NCBI RefSeq assembly: GCF_001902145.1
Contig: NZ_MRST01000027.1
Location: forward strand, 540,519-604,518
Reading direction: 5' to 3'
DNA length: 64,000 bases
DNA from: Pseudomonas fluorescens
GTDB lineage: Bacteria; Pseudomonadota; Gammaproteobacteria; Pseudomonadales; Pseudomonadaceae
Shown here: positions 33,705-42,831 of the stretch, one piece after another
Position numbering within the stretch: the first letter of the stretch is position 1
Layout of the letters: every line of letters starts with the position of its first letter
Program-made: the position numbers and the translations under genes
Notes under the pieces: model-generated
Told to the model about the DNA's origin: nothing
The model's input: only the letters and a program-made list of their open reading frames with translations
The model's database searches: none

Positions 33705-34217
33705 TTAGTCCCTATACCGAACTGTCACCGTGTCGCTGCCAGCGGGATAACCCAGTCGTGCACCGCCACCCAAAACATGATGCTTGATGGTTAGGCCCGC
33801 ACCTTGGCCGAAGGGCTGCTCATTGAAGTCGGTCGACGTTCCGGAAGAGCCAGGCCAAATCGGCACGCACGTTCGCTGGGCGGTGTTATAAGGTCGCGAA
33901 TAGCACAACTCAACGCTTTCTTTTATGTTTTCGGGGTAGGAGGTTGTATTCCAATCAATCCCCAACAACTGCTTGGGAACGCCAAAGGATCCGGCTGGAA
34001 AATCGGTGGGGGACAAGCTAAAAATGGCCAATCCAGTCCCACCGATAGAAATGACGTTGATAACAGTGGGCGTGACCGTTTTACTGATCATTTTTTCTTC
34101 GGCATTAACTGCACCGTAGGGGAAAAAAGTCATTCCGATCAGCAAAAAGACTAAATAACTACGGCCAGACAGGTCATACCTCGGCTTCGAATCAAGTGAT
34201 GCACTTATAATCTCCAT
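33705..34217 (-). CDS. Hypothetical exported/anchored protein
   Basis: A 170-residue protein with one hydrophobic segment (SYLVFLLIGMTFFPYGAVNA, about 20-39) that can serve as signal peptide with cleavage after VNA, preceded by an unusually long polar N region. The mature part contains two Cys (ELCYSRPYNTAQRTCVPIWPG) that may form a disulfide. No family recognised. Start: GTG 34226 opens the frame, but ATG 34217 has AAAGGG eight bases upstream and is preferred. It lies 79 bases after the unknown 445-residue gene start on the same strand (that gene is downstream), so the two may be cotranscribed. Confidence 0.5.
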   Translation of the reverse strand: MEIISASLDSKPRYDLSGRSYLVFLLIGMTFFPYGAVNAEEKMISKTVTPTVINVISIGGTGLAIFSLSPTDFPAGSFGVPKQLLGIDWNTTSYPENIKESVELCYSRPYNTAQRTCVPIWPGSSGTSTDFNEQPFGQGAGLTIKHHVLGGGARLGYPAGSDTVTVRYRD

Positions 34218-34452
34218 AACCTTCACCCTTTAAGTCAAAGATCAGTGTCGACACTTTAAGTAGGATTCACGCTCCAACACTGCATGACTTACAGCGTCAA
34301 GTAAGCCAGCCACTTCCTAAAAACTTGAAGTCCCCATCTGTAATACCAAGCAGTAGGACTTTGTCAGCCACTTCGTAGTCCCGCCGCCCCTCTACCTGAA
34401 CCGGCCGTTTCAGGTCATGCTGCGTCCCCCCCTTTCAAGGACGAAAAAAAGC

Positions 34453-35484
34453 ATGAAAGCTAATCTCGCCGCTCTGATCCTGATGATGTGCCTGACCGCT
34501 CCCGCATTCGCCAACGACAACCCCGTCGGTTTCCAAACCACCACCCTGCCCGACACCCTTAACAACCGCCCGTTGGAAATGGCCGTGTGGTATCCCGCCA
34601 CCACCACTGCCAACCCCAAGCTGATCGCCGACAACGTGGTGTTCATCGGCGTGCTGGCCGTTCCCGATGCGGCGCCGACGCCCGGCAAGCATCCGTTGGT
34701 GGTGCTCTCCCACGGGTACGGTGGCAATTGGGGCAAACAGGCGTGGCTGGCCAGTGCGTTGGCGCAGCAGGGTTATATCGTGGCGGCGGTCAACCACCCG
34801 GGCACTACCAGCCAGGATCGCAGCGCCCAGGCCGCTGCGCAGTTATGGCAACGGCCCAGGGATTTGAGCCGGGCCATCGATGCGCTGCTGGCGCAGCCCG
34901 AGCCATTCGGTGCAGTGGATAGCGGCCGGATAGCGGTGGTGGGGCATTCCCTGGGGGGCTGGACGGTGATGGAAACGGCCGGTGCGCGTTTTGACCCGGC
35001 GCTGTTTGCCCGGGACTGCAGCGCCCATCCGACGCTGGTCGCGTGTACCGCTTACCGCGAAATGAACCCTGAAGGCACGCCGAACGGGAAGGAGCAATTG
35101 GCCGCAGACTTGAGCGACAAACGCGTCAGCGCCGTGGTGTCTTTGGACCTGGGCCTGTCGCGCGGGTTTACCGATGCAAGCCTGGCGGCGCTGCCGGTGC
35201 CCGCACTGGTGATCGCCGCCGGTGTGCCGTCAGCGGATCTGCCGGCGCAGATGGAGTCGTCCGACATGGCCAGGCGGCTGCCAAACGCCTCCACGCAGTA
35301 CATGCAGATCAGCGATGCCAATCACTTCAGCTTTATGTTGCAATGCAAACCGGGCGCAGCGGCGGTGCTCGACGCGGATGTGCCCGGTGACAGCATCATT
35401 TGTCAGGATGGACCTGGCGCACGGCCACGACCCGTGATCCAGCAGCAGATAATCACGCTGATCAGCCAGTTCCTCGCACGCTGA
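34453..35484 (+). CDS. Exported alpha/beta hydrolase, dienelactone-hydrolase-like
   Basis: A 343-residue protein with a Sec signal (MKANLAALILMMCLTAPAFA, cleavage before ND) and an alpha/beta hydrolase domain. The oxyanion segment is LVVLSHGYGGNWGKQ, the nucleophile elbow AVVGHSLGGWTVME with Ser, and the catalytic His lies in SDANHFSFMLQC. This arrangement is that of the PAF-acetylhydrolase-like/predicted dienelactone hydrolase group (COG4188). Periplasmic esterase of unknown substrate. The ATG 34453 is chosen because it opens the signal peptide. Confidence 0.82.
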   Translation: MKANLAALILMMCLTAPAFANDNPVGFQTTTLPDTLNNRPLEMAVWYPATTTANPKLIADNVVFIGVLAVPDAAPTPGKHPLVVLSHGYGGNWGKQAWLASALAQQGYIVAAVNHPGTTSQDRSAQAAAQLWQRPRDLSRAIDALLAQPEPFGAVDSGRIAVVGHSLGGWTVMETAGARFDPALFARDCSAHPTLVACTAYREMNPEGTPNGKEQLAADLSDKRVSAVVSLDLGLSRGFTDASLAALPVPALVIAAGVPSADLPAQMESSDMARRLPNASTQYMQISDANHFSFMLQCKPGAAAVLDADVPGDSIICQDGPGARPRPVIQQQIITLISQFLAR

Positions 35485-35495
35485 TCAGGGTTTGA

Positions 35496-35596
35496 TGTAG
35501 GAGCGAGCTTGCTCGCGAAAAACGTCAACGATAACGCGCGCTTCCAGGTAAACCGTGGCGCGCTGAAGTTCTTCGCGAGCAAGCTCGCGCCTACAG
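35496..35596. repeat. REP inverted pair, copy 3
   Basis: Arms TGTAGGAGCGAGCTTGCTCG and near-complement (with CGCGCCTACA, one change) around the AACGTCAACGATAACGCG spacer. Between the exported hydrolase and the MocR gene; it ends 20 bases before the MocR start and so probably overlaps its promoter. Confidence 0.88.
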
Positions 35597-35615
35597 AACA
35601 GCGGCTCACATAAGT

Positions 35616-37007
35616 ATGAATACAAGCAAAGACACCTTCGCCTATCAAGCGGTGTACCGCTACCTCATCGAACTGATCGAGGCCTGCCCGGCTGACGGCG
35701 AACGCAAATTGCCGTCCCTGCGCCAATTGGCCCTGCGCCTGGGCGTGTCGGTGTCGACCACCAAGTACGCGTATGCATTGCTTGAGGAGCAAGGGCGGAT
35801 CCAGGCCAGGCCCAAGCTCGGCTTTTTCATCGCCCCGAACTCGGCCCCCGCCATCAGCCCAAGCTCATCCCCCCTGCTCGACCAGGTATTCGCCAACGCG
35901 CGCCAACCCGGCATGCTGGCCCTGAGCAGTGATGCCCCGGCGATGCTGTTGTCGCTGGAGCAGCCCTTGTTGATGATGGAGCGCGAACTGGCCCGGCAAT
36001 ATCCGCGCTCGTTGACGCCGCTGTACCTACCGTTTGGCGAGCCCGAGTTGCGCACAGCCTTGGCCGAACGCTATAGCCGCTCTACTGACCATTACTGGCA
36101 AGCCGACCAGGTGTATATCGGCTCGGACCTGCACAGTGTATTGGAGGTCTCGCTCAATGCCCTGGACCTGGTGGGTACGCTCGCACTGGTGGAGTCGCCG
36201 TGTTCGTGGGCGATTCTGCGGCAATTGCAGGCGGCGAAAGTCCGTGTGATCGAAATGCCCCTCGGCGCAGATGGCCGTTTTGACCTGGACGCCCTGAACG
36301 CGCTGCTCAAGCGTGAGCCGATCCGCCTGGCGGTGCTGTCATCGACGGTGAATATGCCCCAAGGCGGTGTGATGCCCACGCAAGATAAACAGCAGATCTG
36401 CCAGTGGTTGGCCGAGCGCAATATCTGGCTGTTCGAAAACGACACCTACGGCGAGCTGTATTTCGGCCCGCCACCGGCGCGTTATCGCGACTATGCCGAC
36501 CCGCACAGACTGCTGGTGTTTTCGACCTTCGACAAAATCATCGGCTCGGAAGCGCCCTACGGCTATGTGCTGTGTCGCGGGCATGCCTCAGCGTTGCAGC
36601 AGCTGTTCCTGGAGCGCAGCTTTCGCCTCTCGCCGATCCGTCAGAAAGCCATCGCCAGGCTGTTTGCGTCCAAGCGTATCGACCCCCACCTGAAGGCGTT
36701 GCGGGCACGGTTGCTGGAGCGCATGACGCAGCTCAAAACCCTGCTATTAACCCACGGCAATAGCCAGTGGCAGGTGGTCGAACCCCACGGTGGCGCTAGC
36801 TTCTGGCTCGAGGCCGCCCGCCCGGTGGAAATGCGCCAGGTGTTTGCGGACCTGCTGGGCCAACGCATCGTCATCGCGCCCGGCGAACTGTTCAGCCAAC
36901 AAGGCGCCTGGCCACATCACCTGCGCCTTTGCTACACACTCGACTGGAGCAAGGACATTGCCCAGGCCGTCAAACAGCTGGCCCAGGCGCTGCGTCAAAG
37001 CCCGTAG
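35616..37007 (+). CDS. MocR-type regulator (GntR plus aminotransferase domain)
   Basis: A 463-residue chimera of an N-terminal GntR winged helix (about 10-75; RKLPSLRQLALRLGVSVSTT) and a class I aminotransferase-fold domain. The expected PLP pocket is visible as ENDTYGELYFG (Asp that binds the pyridine N) and STFDKIIGSEAPYGYV with the PLP Lys. MocR proteins sense PLP or amino-acid/PLP adducts. The target is not obvious; its 3' end overlaps the convergent panB-like gene by 13 bases. Confidence 0.86.
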   Translation: MNTSKDTFAYQAVYRYLIELIEACPADGERKLPSLRQLALRLGVSVSTTKYAYALLEEQGRIQARPKLGFFIAPNSAPAISPSSSPLLDQVFANARQPGMLALSSDAPAMLLSLEQPLLMMERELARQYPRSLTPLYLPFGEPELRTALAERYSRSTDHYWQADQVYIGSDLHSVLEVSLNALDLVGTLALVESPCSWAILRQLQAAKVRVIEMPLGADGRFDLDALNALLKREPIRLAVLSSTVNMPQGGVMPTQDKQQICQWLAERNIWLFENDTYGELYFGPPPARYRDYADPHRLLVFSTFDKIIGSEAPYGYVLCRGHASALQQLFLERSFRLSPIRQKAIARLFASKRIDPHLKALRARLLERMTQLKTLLLTHGNSQWQVVEPHGGASFWLEAARPVEMRQVFADLLGQRIVIAPGELFSQQGAWPHHLRLCYTLDWSKDIAQAVKQLAQALRQSP

Positions 37008-37810
37008 CAATGCCGCGCTTCGGGGAACCGGCCATGGCGTACATCGTCGGCGTAACGCTCGCACGCATCGCGAATCACCGCACCGACATCCGCATATTGC
37101 TTGACGAAGCGCGGCATCGAGCCGCCGCCCAGGCCCAGCACATCCTCGGTGACCAACACCTGGCCGTCACACGCAGGCGATGCGCCAATGCCAATGGTGG
37201 GTTGGCTCGAGTCCAGGGTGATCTGCCGGGCCACGCCTTCGGCCACCCCTTCGAGCAGCAGGCTGAAGGCCCCCGCTTCCAGGTTGGCGCGAGCATCTGC
37301 GGCAATCACCGCAGCGGTTTCAGCGGTCAGGCCCTGGGCCTTGAACCCGCCCATGACGTTGACGAATTGCGGCATCAGCCCCACGTGGGCCATCACCGGC
37401 ACGCCTCGGGCAACCAGGAATTCCACGGTGCCCGCCAGTGCCTGATTGGCCTCCAGCTTGACCGCATCGCAACCGGTGCGCGACAGCACCTGAGCGCAGT
37501 TGCGAAAGGCCTGCTCATACGACTCCTGGTAACTGCCAAACGGCATGTCGGCGATGACACAGGCCAAGCGCGTACTGTCGACCACCGCCCGGGTGTGGCC
37601 GATGATTTCTTCCAGTTGCATGCTCAAGGTCGAGGCCCGGCCGTAGCCGACCATGGCGGTGGAGTCACCGACCAGGATGAAGTCGACAATCGGATCGATC
37701 AGCTTGGCGATAGCGCTGGTGTAGGCGGTCAGGGAGACGATTTTCTGATGCCCCTTCATGGCGACCAATTGAGGGACAGTCATGCGTTTGGTGCGGGTGT
37801 GAATGCTCAT
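36995..37810 (-). CDS. panB: 3-methyl-2-oxobutanoate hydroxymethyltransferase (PanB paralogue)
   Basis: A 271-residue PanB-family enzyme, first step of pantothenate synthesis (transfer of hydroxymethyl from methylene-THF to alpha-ketoisovalerate). Motifs: TAYTSAIAKLIDPIVDFILVGDS at the start, ADMPFGSYQ, DAVKLEANQALAG, MAHVGLMPQ and SLLLEGVAEGVA with the catalytic Glu. No panC or panD is adjacent, so this is probably a second copy separate from the usual pan operon, as seen in some Pseudomonas. Length normal. The N terminus (RTKRMTVPQLVAMKG) fits. Confidence 0.9.
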   Translation of the reverse strand: MSIHTRTKRMTVPQLVAMKGHQKIVSLTAYTSAIAKLIDPIVDFILVGDSTAMVGYGRASTLSMQLEEIIGHTRAVVDSTRLACVIADMPFGSYQESYEQAFRNCAQVLSRTGCDAVKLEANQALAGTVEFLVARGVPVMAHVGLMPQFVNVMGGFKAQGLTAETAAVIAADARANLEAGAFSLLLEGVAEGVARQITLDSSQPTIGIGASPACDGQVLVTEDVLGLGGGSMPRFVKQYADVGAVIRDACERYADDVRHGRFPEARHCYGL

Positions 37811-37965
37811 CGGGGCTTTTTCCGTTTGCGCTGGATACTCGACCCGATTATTGGCGAAACGAAGGATGATTCAATGCACAGATCAGCGCTAAAAAGCGAC
37901 CCAGGGCCCGGTCATATGTGTTGAAACTGGTATCATCCGCGCCTTTCCCTCTCAGGCACCGCGAC

Positions 37966-38136
37966 ATGAACCGCCAGAAAAAACTCCAGCAGCTGTTCAA
38001 GGCCAAAGCCAAAAAGGCCAGTGCCAAGCTGGCGCCAAAAAGCAAAGACAGATACATCAGCAAGGCCGACCGTTTGAAGCTGGAAACCGAAGCTGGCCAG
38101 GATCCGGTTACATCCCCCGAGACGCCTGCTGAGTAA
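37966..38136 (+). CDS. DUF2986 small basic protein
   Basis: A 56-residue, strongly basic protein: MNRQKKLQQLFKAKAKKASA followed by KLAPKSKDRYISKADRLKLE. This is the DUF2986 pattern, unknown function, possibly RNA/ribosome binding given the charge. The ATG at 37966 is internal to a longer frame and begins the conserved part. The 3' end overlaps the convergent GlxA-type gene by 29 bases. Confidence 0.85.
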   Translation: MNRQKKLQQLFKAKAKKASAKLAPKSKDRYISKADRLKLETEAGQDPVTSPETPAE

Positions 38137-39103
38137 GACGCATGGCTGAAGGGGTTGCCGCTTCATATTTGCCCCAGATCCGCCGCAGATGACGCGCCGA
38201 ACCAAAGCCTGCGCGTTCGGCGACGGTTTCAATATCCAGGGCCGACTCGGCCAGCAGTTCACGGGCTACGGCCAGGCGCAGGCGATGCAGGTAATCCAGG
38301 GGGCTGATCTGTACGTGCTCCTGGAACAGGCGCGCCAGGTGCCGGCTGCTGGTGCAGGCCAGGCTTGCCATGCGGGTGAGTGTCCAGGCTTCGCAGGGGG
38401 CGGCGGTGATGGCATCTTGCACGCGATGGACCGCCGGGTGCAGGTGATTGCGCCCGCTCACCCAAGGCGATAGCTGCGGGTCGCTGCCGCTGCGGCGCAG
38501 GTACACCACCATGTCTCGCGCCACCGCGCACGCCAAGCGTGGCCCGGCCAGTTCGGCAACCAGGTGCAACATCAGGTCGATACCCGCTGTGACACCGGCG
38601 CTGCAACTGACCAGGCCATCGGTGACGTACAGGCGGTTTTCCAGAACCCGGGCCTTGGGGGCGAGGGCCTGCAAGGTGGCGCACAGAGAATGGTGCGTGG
38701 TGCATTGGCGCCCATCGAGCAGCCCGGCCCTGGCGGCACTCAACGCGCCGGCGCACACGCATACCAGGCGCTCGGCCGAGGGCACGAAGACGTTTTGCAA
38801 CCACTGGATGAGCTGATGGCTGGCCGATTCGAAGGCCTTTTGGTGGGCTTTCGACACGTTCATCGTGGAACCCACCAATACCACCAGCGTACCGGGGGCC
38901 AGGGTCGGCGGCAGTGGCGCCAGCCCCGTCAGCGGCAAGCCGATGGAGGTGTGCAGCGTTGCCACCGGGCTGACGTACTGCAAGTCGAAATCCACCGCCG
39001 CCGGGTCATCGACTTGCGCGGCCAGGCGCAGCACTTCGGCAGGCCCGGCCAGGTCGAGCATCAGCACGTTTGGCAATAGCACGAACAGCACCGGTACGCT
39101 CAC
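38108..39103 (-). CDS. GlxA-family AraC regulator
   Basis: A 331-residue regulator with DJ-1/PfpI domain (VLFVLLPNVLMLDLAGPAEV at the start, CVCAGALSAARAGLLDGRQC elbow followed by TTHH) and an AraC domain (about 225-325; LTRMASLACTSSRHLARLFQ). It lies directly downstream of the isochorismatase-like gene on the same strand, 4 bases apart, so it probably regulates that enzyme in an operon. Confidence 0.86.
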   Translation of the reverse strand: MSVPVLFVLLPNVLMLDLAGPAEVLRLAAQVDDPAAVDFDLQYVSPVATLHTSIGLPLTGLAPLPPTLAPGTLVVLVGSTMNVSKAHQKAFESASHQLIQWLQNVFVPSAERLVCVCAGALSAARAGLLDGRQCTTHHSLCATLQALAPKARVLENRLYVTDGLVSCSAGVTAGIDLMLHLVAELAGPRLACAVARDMVVYLRRSGSDPQLSPWVSGRNHLHPAVHRVQDAITAAPCEAWTLTRMASLACTSSRHLARLFQEHVQISPLDYLHRLRLAVARELLAESALDIETVAERAGFGSARHLRRIWGKYEAATPSAMRLTQQASRGM

Positions 39104-39107
39104 CGCT

Positions 39108-39650
39108 TCACTCCGCCAGTGCCTGGGCGACCGTCACGATGCGGGCGAAGCGGTCATCGAGGACCAACTCCGTGCGTTCGCGAATCTGGGCCGGCGTATA
39201 GACCCGGCCGCTGCGCGTGTGGGTCATCGGGAAGGTCAACGTCGCCTCGCTGACAAAATCCACCTTGAAGCCGCTGTCCGCAGCCTGCCGCGTGGTGGTC
39301 TCGCAGCATTGCTCGGTGCGGATGCCGCTGATGATCAGCGTGGTCACGCCCATTTCCACCAACCGAGCGGCCAGTGGCGTACCGGCCAAAGCACTGTGGT
39401 AGCGCTTATGGATCACCAGTTGCGGTTCGATCGACAGCTCGCTCAATGCCCTGACGTTGCCCGACTGCATGGAGAAATGCCCCTGGTCTTCAACATGGAA
39501 GACTTGTATCACCGGGATGCCGCGTTGAACACAGCCGTCGATGAGCGCCTGCTGTTTTTCCAGGTAGTCGGGCAGGTCATTTTCGGACCAGTAGGTTGAA
39601 TGGCGGAAGGAATGTTGCGCGTCGATCACGATCAGGGCTTTATGGGTCAT
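39108..39650 (-). CDS. Isochorismatase-family cysteine hydrolase
   Basis: A 180-residue hydrolase with the Asp-Lys-Cys triad of the family: Asp in ALIVIDAQHSF, Lys in VIHKRYHSALAGT and Cys in SGIRTEQCCETTTRQAAD, where the second of the two adjacent Cys or the first may be the nucleophile. The substrate may be an amide such as nicotinamide, an N-carbamoyl compound, or isochorismate. The ATG at 39650 with AAGGA is preferred to the upstream TTG. It forms a pair with the GlxA-type regulator. Confidence 0.85.
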   Translation of the reverse strand: MTHKALIVIDAQHSFRHSTYWSENDLPDYLEKQQALIDGCVQRGIPVIQVFHVEDQGHFSMQSGNVRALSELSIEPQLVIHKRYHSALAGTPLAARLVEMGVTTLIISGIRTEQCCETTTRQAADSGFKVDFVSEATLTFPMTHTRSGRVYTPAQIRERTELVLDDRFARIVTVAQALAE

Positions 39651-39741
39651 GGACAATCCTTGTGGCTTGCATCAGCGGGTAAACGATGCACGCCATGGTA
39701 AGGACAACCCACAGCGCACGACAGACGCAAGGCAGACCACT

Positions 39742-40275
39742 TCAGGACGGATTCGGACATGTCACCGGGCACGCCATGGCACAACGGCTGCCGGGTTCGA
39801 AGCCATGGGCGTATTCATCCGCCAGGATCGTTTCCAGACGCGGATCAAGGTGAGGCGCAAAGCCCAGGCGCCGGTAGAACGGAGCATTCCAGGGTACATG
39901 CACGAAGGTGGTCAGTGTCACCGCACGCAGTTGCTGGGCGCGGGCATGGTTCATCGCCGTTTCCACCAGCCTGCGCCCCCAGCCCCGGCCTTGCAGCGGC
40001 TGGGCCACCGACACTTCATGGATATGCAGGTCGTCGCCAAAGCGTTCTGCGCTGAGGAAGCCTTGAGGGTGGTCGTGATCATCAACCACCACCCAACAGG
40101 TCGATAGCGCGATCCACTGCCGATGGCGCTCGACACTGATCGACGCGGCATCCGCCAGCCAAGCCAGCCCTTCGATTGCGCGAAACGCCTGGGCCGCGCA
40201 CTGCTCGATGGCCGGCAACAAACCGGCATCTTGCGTGCGCGCCAGGCGAATGCGGGCGGACTGCTCAGCAGCCAC
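39742..40275 (-). CDS. GNAT N-acetyltransferase
   Basis: A 177-residue GNAT protein: IHEVSVAQPLQGRGWGRRLV is the acetyl-CoA loop and NAPFYRRLGFAPHLDPRL the C-terminal block. Substrate unknown. It starts with GTG at 40275, 11 bases inside the end of the YedE gene, so it is translationally coupled to that transporter. Confidence 0.82.
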   Translation of the reverse strand: MAAEQSARIRLARTQDAGLLPAIEQCAAQAFRAIEGLAWLADAASISVERHRQWIALSTCWVVVDDHDHPQGFLSAERFGDDLHIHEVSVAQPLQGRGWGRRLVETAMNHARAQQLRAVTLTTFVHVPWNAPFYRRLGFAPHLDPRLETILADEYAHGFEPGSRCAMACPVTCPNPS

Positions 40276-41476
40276 TCAAGGCCACCTGGGGCCGTTCGCC
40301 CGCAAAGAAGAAGGGCCGCAAACGCACGCCCACGCCGTTGCCGATAAAGGCCGCCACCAGCCACACCCAGCCATGCAGGCTGCCCGAGGCGATGCCACTG
40401 AAGTACGCGCCGATGTTGCAGCCATAGGCCAGGCGCGAACCGTAGCCGAGCAGCAGGCCGCCGATCACGGCGGCGACCAACGAGCGTGCCGGAATGTTCA
40501 AGCTGGGCGCGAAACGCCCGGCCAGGCCTGCGGCCAGCAGCGCACCGAGAACAATGCCGATGTCCATGACGCTGGTGATGTCTTCCCACACCGGTGCAGC
40601 CAGGGCCTTGGCATTGCCCGGCATTTGCCAGAATGCCCAGCTGGCAACGTCCACGCCCAGCCCGCTCGCTACCTTGGCGCCCCACAGCGCGAACGCCGAG
40701 GTGATGCCCCACGGCCGCCCGGCCAGGGCCAGGGTGGCGTAGTTGAGCAGCGCCAGGCCAATCGCGCCCCATACCAGCGGCCAGGGCCCACGCAGAAAGC
40801 GGCGTAGCCCTTGATGCTCGCTCTGCACGCCTTGTTCAAGCTGGCCGTGACGGCGCTTTTCCAGGCGCACGGTCACCATTGCAATCAGCGCGAACACCGC
40901 CAGGCTCAGGACCAGCGCCGGCAGCACACCGAAACTCTTGACGATGGAAACCGCCGGGAACGACGGCAACGCAAACCACCAGTCGACGTGGTGGGTGGCG
41001 ATCAACGAGCCACAGATAAAGAACAGCAGTGTCACCAACATCCGCGCATTACCGCCACCCACGGTGAACAAGGTGCCCGACGCACAGCCGCCGCCCAGTT
41101 GCATGCCGATCCCGAAGATAAACGCCCCGAACACCACCGACACACCGGCCGGCGCCACCAGCCCGGTCACCGGCTGGCCGAACAAGGTGCCCGCCCCGAG
41201 CGCCGGGAAAAACAGCACCACCGCCACCGCCAGCATCACCATCTGCGCACGCAAGCCAGCGCCGCGCCGATCATTGATAAACACACGCCAGGCCGAGGTA
41301 AAACCGAAGGCTGCGTGATACAGCGTCAGGCCCAGCGCGGCGCCGACCACCAGCAGCAACACCTGGCGTGCGCCGACCATGTTTTGCAGGAACAGCGCAC
41401 CCGCCACCAGGATGATAAAGGCGATCAGTGGCGCGACGGGCTTGCGCACGGGCGTCAGGGAAAGAGACGTGCTCAT
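40265..41476 (-). CDS. YeeE/YedE sulfur-transport family protein
   Basis: A 403-residue polytopic inner-membrane protein with two repeats of the YeeE/YedE (DUF395) domain. The key Cys residues that hand on thiosulfate in TsuA are present in GIGMQLGGGCASGTLFTVGG and SRLAYGCNIGAYFSG. It probably imports thiosulfate or a related sulfur anion. No TusA-like partner gene is adjacent. Upstream and downstream promoters are not evident; a half REP lies between it and the TetR gene. Confidence 0.87.
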   Translation of the reverse strand: MSTSLSLTPVRKPVAPLIAFIILVAGALFLQNMVGARQVLLLVVGAALGLTLYHAAFGFTSAWRVFINDRRGAGLRAQMVMLAVAVVLFFPALGAGTLFGQPVTGLVAPAGVSVVFGAFIFGIGMQLGGGCASGTLFTVGGGNARMLVTLLFFICGSLIATHHVDWWFALPSFPAVSIVKSFGVLPALVLSLAVFALIAMVTVRLEKRRHGQLEQGVQSEHQGLRRFLRGPWPLVWGAIGLALLNYATLALAGRPWGITSAFALWGAKVASGLGVDVASWAFWQMPGNAKALAAPVWEDITSVMDIGIVLGALLAAGLAGRFAPSLNIPARSLVAAVIGGLLLGYGSRLAYGCNIGAYFSGIASGSLHGWVWLVAAFIGNGVGVRLRPFFFAGERPQVALSGC

Positions 41477-41568
41477 GGGGTTCTCGATTGGTTGGAAGGA
41501 GGCAAGTATAGCCTCAGACGGAATTTGATCAGGTGGGCTATTACCGAAAGGATCATCGTTTGAACCAC

Positions 41569-41606
41569 CGCTATCGCGGCCTCGCTAAAGCTCGACAGCT
41601 CCCACA
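41569..41606. repeat. Half-copy of the GAGCTTTAGCGAGG-type REP
   Basis: CCTCGCTAAAGCTCGACAGC followed by TCCCACA matches one arm of the inverted pair at 18037-18146 with a single change. No opposing arm is present. Confidence 0.75.
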
Positions 41607-41626
41607 GGGGATTGAAGCAGGACTGA

Positions 41627-42244
41627 CTAACCCAGGCTGATCGACTTCCACGCCGCTTCAGCCAGCAGTTCGCGGTATTCAAATGGACTCTTTTTGACCT
41701 TCGCCGACAACCACGCACGCGAGTAACTTTCCGCCGCGCCGATGATCAGCGAGGGAATCAGTTCTGCTGGCAAGTGGCTGAAATACTCCTTGCGCCCTTC
41801 CCCGCTCATCCATTCCTTCAACTGCTGGTTGCGCTGTTTGTTGCGCGCAAGCAGCTCGTCCTTGAATGGGCCGCTGGAGACGGCAAAGCGGCTTTGGAAC
41901 ACAAAACGCGCCCAATCCGGCTGTTCGGTCACCCATTCAACGTAGCTGTACACCAAACCGACAACGCCTGCGTGGGCCGTGTTCGCCGCTTGCAGATAGT
42001 GGTCACGCAGGCTGGCCTGGTCTTGCAGCGCGGCGAAGAACAGCGCAGCGACCAGCCCCTCTTTATTGCCGAAGTGGTGATAGATAGCGCCCACGCTGGT
42101 GTCGCAGCGCGCGCGAATGGTTTCGATAGAGGTCGCCTCGATGCCCACCTCGTTAAAACACGCCAGTGCTTCACGAAGGATGATGCGCTTGAGGTCGCTG
42201 CGCCTGCCGGGGAAGGTGCGCTCGATGAGATCGATGGAGTGCAT
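41627..42244 (-). CDS. TetR-family regulator
   Basis: A 205-residue TetR protein: helix-turn-helix at about 20-60 (REALACFNEVGIEATSIETI, then SVGAIYHHFGNKEGLVAALF) and an all-helical ligand domain. It is divergent from the hotdog-fold gene at 42379, with two operator-like repeats between, and therefore probably represses that gene. The ATG at 42244 is chosen although its ribosome site is weak; a TTG at 42262 is the alternative. Confidence 0.84.
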   Translation of the reverse strand: MHSIDLIERTFPGRRSDLKRIILREALACFNEVGIEATSIETIRARCDTSVGAIYHHFGNKEGLVAALFFAALQDQASLRDHYLQAANTAHAGVVGLVYSYVEWVTEQPDWARFVFQSRFAVSSGPFKDELLARNKQRNQQLKEWMSGEGRKEYFSHLPAELIPSLIIGAAESYSRAWLSAKVKKSPFEYRELLAEAAWKSISLG

Positions 42245-42321
42245 GAGGGAACGCCAAATCAAAGCAGTTTATAGGCTGAGCGCCCGGCAGAGAAAGCTCA
42301 GGTTGACAGCCATGGATTTTA

Positions 42322-42354
42322 CAGAATATTGTTCCGTTACAGAATATTATTCTG
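42322..42354. promoter_or_regulatory. Double TetR-type operator
   Basis: CAGAATATTATTCTG (42340-42354) is a perfect palindrome; CAGAATATTGTTCCG starts 18 bases earlier (42322-42336), sharing its first nine bases. The pair sits just upstream of the thioesterase gene and between the divergent TetR gene and its probable target. Confidence 0.65.
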
Positions 42355-42378
42355 CAATTAACCCTTGAGGATATTCCG

Positions 42379-42819
42379 ATGAGCCAAGCCCTGAGCATGT
42401 TCAATAGCGTAGGCCCCGCCGCATTCAGCAACCTGGCCTGCCAGATGGCGCCCTACTTCAGCACAATCAACCCCGAGATTGCGGAACTGAAACCCAACCA
42501 CGCCGTGGTTACGGTGCCATTTCGCAAGGAGATCACCAACCACCTCGCCTCGGTGCATGCCATCGCGCTGTGCAACGCCGCCGAACTGGCCGGCGGCATG
42601 ATGACCGACGCGTCGATCCCCGCTGGCGCACGCTGGATTCCCAAGGGCATGAGCGTGGAATACCTGGCCAAGGCGAAAACCGACATCCGCGCCGTGGCCG
42701 ATGGCAGCGCGATCGATTGGCAAACCGCCGGAGACAAGATCGTGCCGGTGGAGATCTTCGATGCGGACGGCGTCAAGGTTTTCACCGCTCACATCACTAT
42801 GAATGTGAAACTTGCTTAG
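42379..42819 (+). CDS. DUF4442 hotdog-fold thioesterase-like protein
   Basis: A 146-residue hotdog-fold protein of DUF4442 type. The central NHLASVHAIALCNAAELAGGMM is the long hotdog helix with the family Asn/His position, followed by RWIPKGMSVEYLAKAKTDIR and a VEIFDADGVKVFTAHITMNV terminal strand pair. Family members are presumed acyl-CoA thioesterases. GAGGAT precedes the ATG. Divergent TetR regulator suggests induction by an acyl or aromatic compound. Confidence 0.82.
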   Translation: MSQALSMFNSVGPAAFSNLACQMAPYFSTINPEIAELKPNHAVVTVPFRKEITNHLASVHAIALCNAAELAGGMMTDASIPAGARWIPKGMSVEYLAKAKTDIRAVADGSAIDWQTAGDKIVPVEIFDADGVKVFTAHITMNVKLA

Positions 42820-42831
42820 GCATTGAGCAAC